DNA of 7,653 bases from UBA8518 sp041659585 (GTDB lineage: Bacteria > Patescibacteriota > Minisyncoccia > Moranbacterales > UBA2206): contig JBAZXY010000061.1 in the NCBI GenBank assembly GCA_041659585.1, positions 1 through 7,653 of the forward strand, in the 5' to 3' direction. The translations under genes and the position numbers were made by a program. Under the pieces are notes generated by a model. The model was not told the origin of the DNA, made no database searches, and worked only from the letters and a program-made list of their open reading frames with translations. The first letter of the stretch is position 1, and every line of letters begins with the position of its first letter. Below are positions 5,659 to 7,653 of the stretch, one piece after another.

Positions 5659-5689
5659 TATATCAGCATTAGCCTAGAGTCTAATCAAG

Positions 5690-5786
5690 AAGCCATCCCT
5701 TGGGGATGACTTTTTGGTTTGTTGGGGAGGTGGACAGCCTTCGCTAAAGCTATGGCATGCCAAAGGATGATGTTGGAGCCTTTTTT
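5690..5786 (+). repeat. R-family repeat, long form with insert
   Basis: It starts with the hairpin GCCATCCC/GGGATGAC (5692-5710, 3-nt loop) plus T5. GGTTTGTTGGGGAGGTGG follows. The insert of about 32 nt is CAGCCTTCGCTAAAGC, then TATGGCATGCCAAAGG, and the tail is ATGATGTTGGAGCCTTTTTT. The insert differs from the 1131-1228 copy by only a base or two. As there, it lies between two divergent gene starts. Confidence 0.88.
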
Positions 5787-5807
5787 AATAGTTAAATATA
5801 GTATTAT

Positions 5808-5826
5808 GCTATAATTATAGTATAAT
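5808..5826 (+). promoter_or_regulatory. Extended -10 promoter(s) for the HAD-patatin operon
   Basis: TGCTATAAT (5807-5815) is an extended -10, and a second TATAAT follows at 5821-5826. No good -35 is visible. The leader would be only about 12-22 nt and has no SD. Confidence 0.55.
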
Positions 5827-5844
5827 TGAAAATTAATAAACAAT

Positions 5845-6438
5845 ATGTATAAAGCAATAATATTTGATTTTGGTGGCATCTTTTCGATGGATGATGACAT
5901 CAAGGAATTTTGGAAGAATAATGCTACTAAGTTAAAGATTGATCCGCAAGAAGCAAATGAGACGGGGATTCCTATATGGCTGGAGGCCAGGATTGGAAAA
6001 ATAGATTCTAACATGTTTTGGGAAAAGCTGGGGCCTCTAGCGGGAATGAGCGCTGTCGAATTTAAAAGATATTTCATCGGGTATACAGGTTTTCGTGACG
6101 AACTTTTGGATTATGTCAAAAACAATTTACGGGGAAAATATAAATTGGCCATCTTGTCTAATCAGATAGAATCTTGGCTTGAGCCTATTTTGGAAGAGAA
6201 AAAATTTAGAGAAATTTTCGAGGTGATAGTGACATCCTATGAGACAGGTTTTGCAAAACCGGACCTCGAAATATATAAAAAAACTCTTGAAAAATTGGAT
6301 GTACAAGCGGATGGGTGTATTTATATCGATGATATGATAAAAAACTTGGAACCTGCCAAGGCTCTTGGAATGAAAACGATTGAGTTTAAAAATTATAACC
6401 AATGTATAGAAGATTTGGAAAAGATTCTAGGGAATTAA
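5845..6438 (+). CDS. HAD-superfamily hydrolase, subfamily IA / YihX-like (197 aa)
   Basis: This is a cytoplasmic haloacid-dehalogenase-type hydrolase, most likely a small-molecule phosphatase. All four motifs are visible: motif I IIFDFGGIF with nucleophile Asp8; motif II LAILSNQ with Ser105; motif III GFAKPDLEIY with Lys138; motif IV CIYIDDMIKN with Asp162-Asp163. The all-helical stretch at about residues 15-90 is the cap typical of subfamily IA. Length is normal. Position Asp+2 is Gly10, as in YihX-type FDLGN/FDFGG proteins, where the usual acid/base aspartate of motif I is absent. The start has no SD, but the motif I spacing requires this N-terminus. The patatin gene begins 20 nt downstream, so they are probably co-transcribed. 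The substrate is not determinable. Confidence 0.92.
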   Translation: MYKAIIFDFGGIFSMDDDIKEFWKNNATKLKIDPQEANETGIPIWLEARIGKIDSNMFWEKLGPLAGMSAVEFKRYFIGYTGFRDELLDYVKNNLRGKYKLAILSNQIESWLEPILEEKKFREIFEVIVTSYETGFAKPDLEIYKKTLEKLDVQADGCIYIDDMIKNLEPAKALGMKTIEFKNYNQCIEDLEKILGN

Positions 6439-6458
6439 TTTTAGATCAAAAAAATATC

Positions 6459-7292
6459 ATGAAGGATAAACTGGCTATTATTACAAGCTCAGGAGGGATG
6501 AAGTGTTCCTACTCAGCGGGAGTTTTATGTGCAATGGCTAAAATATACAATCTTCGCAACCCAGACATTTTAGTGGGAAGTTCTGGTAGTACTGGCTCAC
6601 TGGCATACTATCTCACCGGTCAATATGACTCCATTCAAAATATCTGGACAAATCTTTTGACTTCGCCTCTATTTATTTCTTTAAGTAGGGTTTTTAAGAT
6701 AATGGATATAGATTATTTGGTGGATACTGTTTTTAAACAACAAGATGCGCTGGATGTGGAAAAAATCCATAAATCAAAGAGTCGTTTATTCATTTCCGCA
6801 ACCGAATACCAAACTGGAAAGCCAAAATTTTTTACAAATACAGACAATATTTTTGAAGCACTGCGAGCCTCAAAAGCTATTCCAGTAATAACCGGCAAAA
6901 AAGTGATCATAGATAATGTTGAATATATCGATGGTTCGTTTGGTGCATCTCTCAATATCAATATTGAAAAGGCAATCAAAGAAGGCGCTAGAAATATTAT
7001 TATAATCAATGATAAAGGTGGGGAAATGGCATTTGCAACAAAGGCATTTTATATTTTATATTCTTTTTTTACCAACAAGAATATAAGAAAGTTGCTAAGG
7101 AGACACTGTGAACCAAATCATCATCTCATCAATCCTCAGAAAAATATTAACATGATTATTATTAGTCCGAGCAGAAAATTACAAATTCATTCCTTGGATA
7201 ATAAAAAGCAACATCTTGAGGAATCCTTTTCTCTTGGGTATGAAGACCTGAAAAATAATCAGGACTTTAAGATATTCTTCGCACAACTATAG
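6459..7292 (+). CDS. Patatin-like phospholipase family protein (277 aa)
   Basis: Patatin-like proteins are Ser-Asp dyad lipid acyl hydrolases. Counting from ATG 6459, SSGGMKCSYSAGV (residues 10-22) is the glycine-rich oxyanion loop. VGSSGSTG contains nucleophile Ser42 in G40-S-S42-G-S44, where the usual last Gly of GxSxG is Ser. The dyad aspartate is Asp158 in YIDGSFGASL, and SATEYQTGKPKFF is the usual central strand region. The C-terminal part (about 230-277, IIISPSRK and a final helix) resembles RssA/YjjU-type patatins. Start 6459 gives a normal length; the longer in-frame ATG at 6402 would overlap the HAD gene and adds residues outside the family. There is no SD and no signal peptide, so it is cytoplasmic or at the inner membrane face. 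Coupling to the HAD hydrolase hints at lipid or phosphoester turnover. Confidence 0.9.
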   Translation: MKDKLAIITSSGGMKCSYSAGVLCAMAKIYNLRNPDILVGSSGSTGSLAYYLTGQYDSIQNIWTNLLTSPLFISLSRVFKIMDIDYLVDTVFKQQDALDVEKIHKSKSRLFISATEYQTGKPKFFTNTDNIFEALRASKAIPVITGKKVIIDNVEYIDGSFGASLNINIEKAIKEGARNIIIINDKGGEMAFATKAFYILYSFFTNKNIRKLLRRHCEPNHHLINPQKNINMIIISPSRKLQIHSLDNKKQHLEESFSLGYEDLKNNQDFKIFFAQL

Positions 7293-7370
7293 GAGTCAAA
7301 AAATGTTTATTTTGCAACAAAGCACATTTGTTCAGCTTCTATTCGCTTATAATAAGTATCAAATTTATAG

Positions 7371-7396
7371 AAAAGCCATCCCCGGGGATGACTTTT
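7371..7396 (+). terminator. Bidirectional terminator after the patatin gene
   Basis: AAAAGCCATCCCC and GGGGATGACTTTT form a symmetric palindrome with one C-A mismatch on plus (a G-U wobble on minus), with A4 before and T4 after. It lies about 80 nt after the patatin stop and is the hairpin part of an R repeat. Confidence 0.7.
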
Positions 7397-7435
7397 CGCT
7401 TTGTTGGGGAAGTAGTACAATGTTGGAACCTTTTT
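7371..7435 (+). repeat. R-family repeat, short form
   Basis: The hairpin is followed by CGCTTTGTTGGGGAAGTAG and then TACAATGTTGGAACCTTTTT. It lacks the 32-nt insert, like the copies at 2041 and 3306. All three lie downstream of plus-strand genes. Confidence 0.85.
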
Positions 7436-7487
7436 GCAGTTGCTAATAGTGGTGTAAATGTCATTTATTAAAATATACCTATCTTGG

Positions 7488-7497
7488 AAAAACCGCC
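7488..7497 (-). terminator. Possible half of a T-family terminator
   Basis: AAAAACCGCC is identical to the T-tract side of the two T-family terminators, but the matching GGCGG arm does not follow. The sequence instead runs into what looks like an IS end. Ten bases is short, so this may be chance. Confidence 0.3.
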
Positions 7498-7499
7498 AT

Positions 7500-7653
7500 G
7501 TATGTGTGTGGATATTACCCGGAGCTATGTTACACGGAAATGATAATGTCTGGTTAGCGGGAAGTAGAAATGTCCGCTTTAAAGAGTTATGATATTAGGT
7601 TAACCCCTAATACTAACTCAATGGACAACCACATTATCATGAGTCAAAAAGAA
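7500..7653 (+). mobile_element. Left end of a probable ISNCY (IS1202-type) insertion sequence, partial
   Basis: Two imperfect direct repeats, CGGAAATGATAATGTC (7535-7550) and CGGGAAGTAGAAATGTC (7558-7574), lie upstream of an ORF start. Subterminal motifs of the type GGAAATGATAATGTC are, as I recall, common in this IS group. ATTAGG/CCTAAT at about 7594-7610 is a further small inverted repeat. The left boundary is not determined. A TGTGTGTGG run at about 7503 is a candidate tip. The element continues beyond the window. Confidence 0.45.
7621..7653 (+). CDS. Probable ISNCY-family transposase, N-terminal 11 codons only
   Basis: The open frame starts MDNHIIMSQKE and runs off the window. MSQKE at the N-terminus, usually followed by a helix-turn-helix, is typical of ISNCY/IS1202-type transposases. 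The true start may be ATG 7621 or ATG 7639. Neither has a clear SD. With so few residues, this rests on the motif and on the repeat-rich upstream sequence. Confidence 0.45.
   Translation, partial: MDNHIIMSQKE

Noticed and set aside
6402..6458. Upstream in-frame ATG for the patatin gene (19 extra residues)
   Set aside because: It would overlap the HAD gene by 37 nt, and the extra residues precede the normal patatin first strand KLAIITSSGG.
200..7435. CRISPR array, suggested by repeated hairpins
   Set aside because: Copies are kilobases apart, with genes between them and no regular spacers or cas genes.
7303..7446. 47-codon ORF after the patatin stop, with AGGAG 7-8 nt upstream of ATG
   Set aside because: Most of it runs through the R repeat and its terminator hairpin, and the peptide has no recognisable feature. 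The AGGAG overlaps the patatin stop and may be chance.

Overview
The window is AT-rich and gene-sparse. It has six intact genes, two frameshifted loci and the first codons of a probable transposase, separated by long, repeat-filled intergenic spaces. TGA, TAA and TAG all act as stops, so the code looks standard. Many hypothetical proteins, several genes without a Shine-Dalgarno (SD) sequence and many interspersed hairpin repeats fit an uncultivated bacterium of the Candidate Phyla Radiation (Patescibacteria). That assignment is an inference from style; no marker gene is present.

Layout: 1-330 is AT-rich and holds a truncated repeat and a minus-strand terminator. 330-992 (-) encodes a probable HExxH zinc metallopeptidase. 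Divergent from it, 1302-2027 (+) encodes a membrane-anchored PsbP-like protein. 2315-3022 (+) is an unknown helical protein with a strong promoter and SD. 3048-3371 holds a terminator, a GC-rich element with four successive hairpins, and a dispersed repeat. 3484-4829 (+) is a group of three: a zinc-ribbon protein, a frameshifted membrane/helical protein, and a frameshifted membrane/coiled-coil protein. 5030-5527 (-) is an unknown protein. Divergent from it, 5845-6438 (+) is a HAD hydrolase followed 20 nt later by a patatin-like lipase (6459-7292). The window ends in what looks like the left end of an ISNCY/IS1202-type insertion sequence.

Two repeat families punctuate the genes. Family R is a terminator-like hairpin, then a TTTGTTGGGG core, an optional insert of about 32 nt, and a GATGTTGGAACC tail. 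Family T is a minus-strand intrinsic terminator within a block of about 55 nt. Two stretches (254-1302 and 4946-5845) have the same order: T terminator, minus gene, TTGACA promoter, R repeat with insert, plus gene. This suggests that single-gene units with their own promoter and terminator were placed into repeat-marked slots.

The genes do not form one evident pathway. The HAD hydrolase and patatin are the only clear operon-like pair and may act together in lipid or phosphoester turnover. The 3484-4829 trio may be a small envelope-associated module. Its breaks lie at or next to homopolymer runs, so sequencing error, slippage and decay all remain possible.
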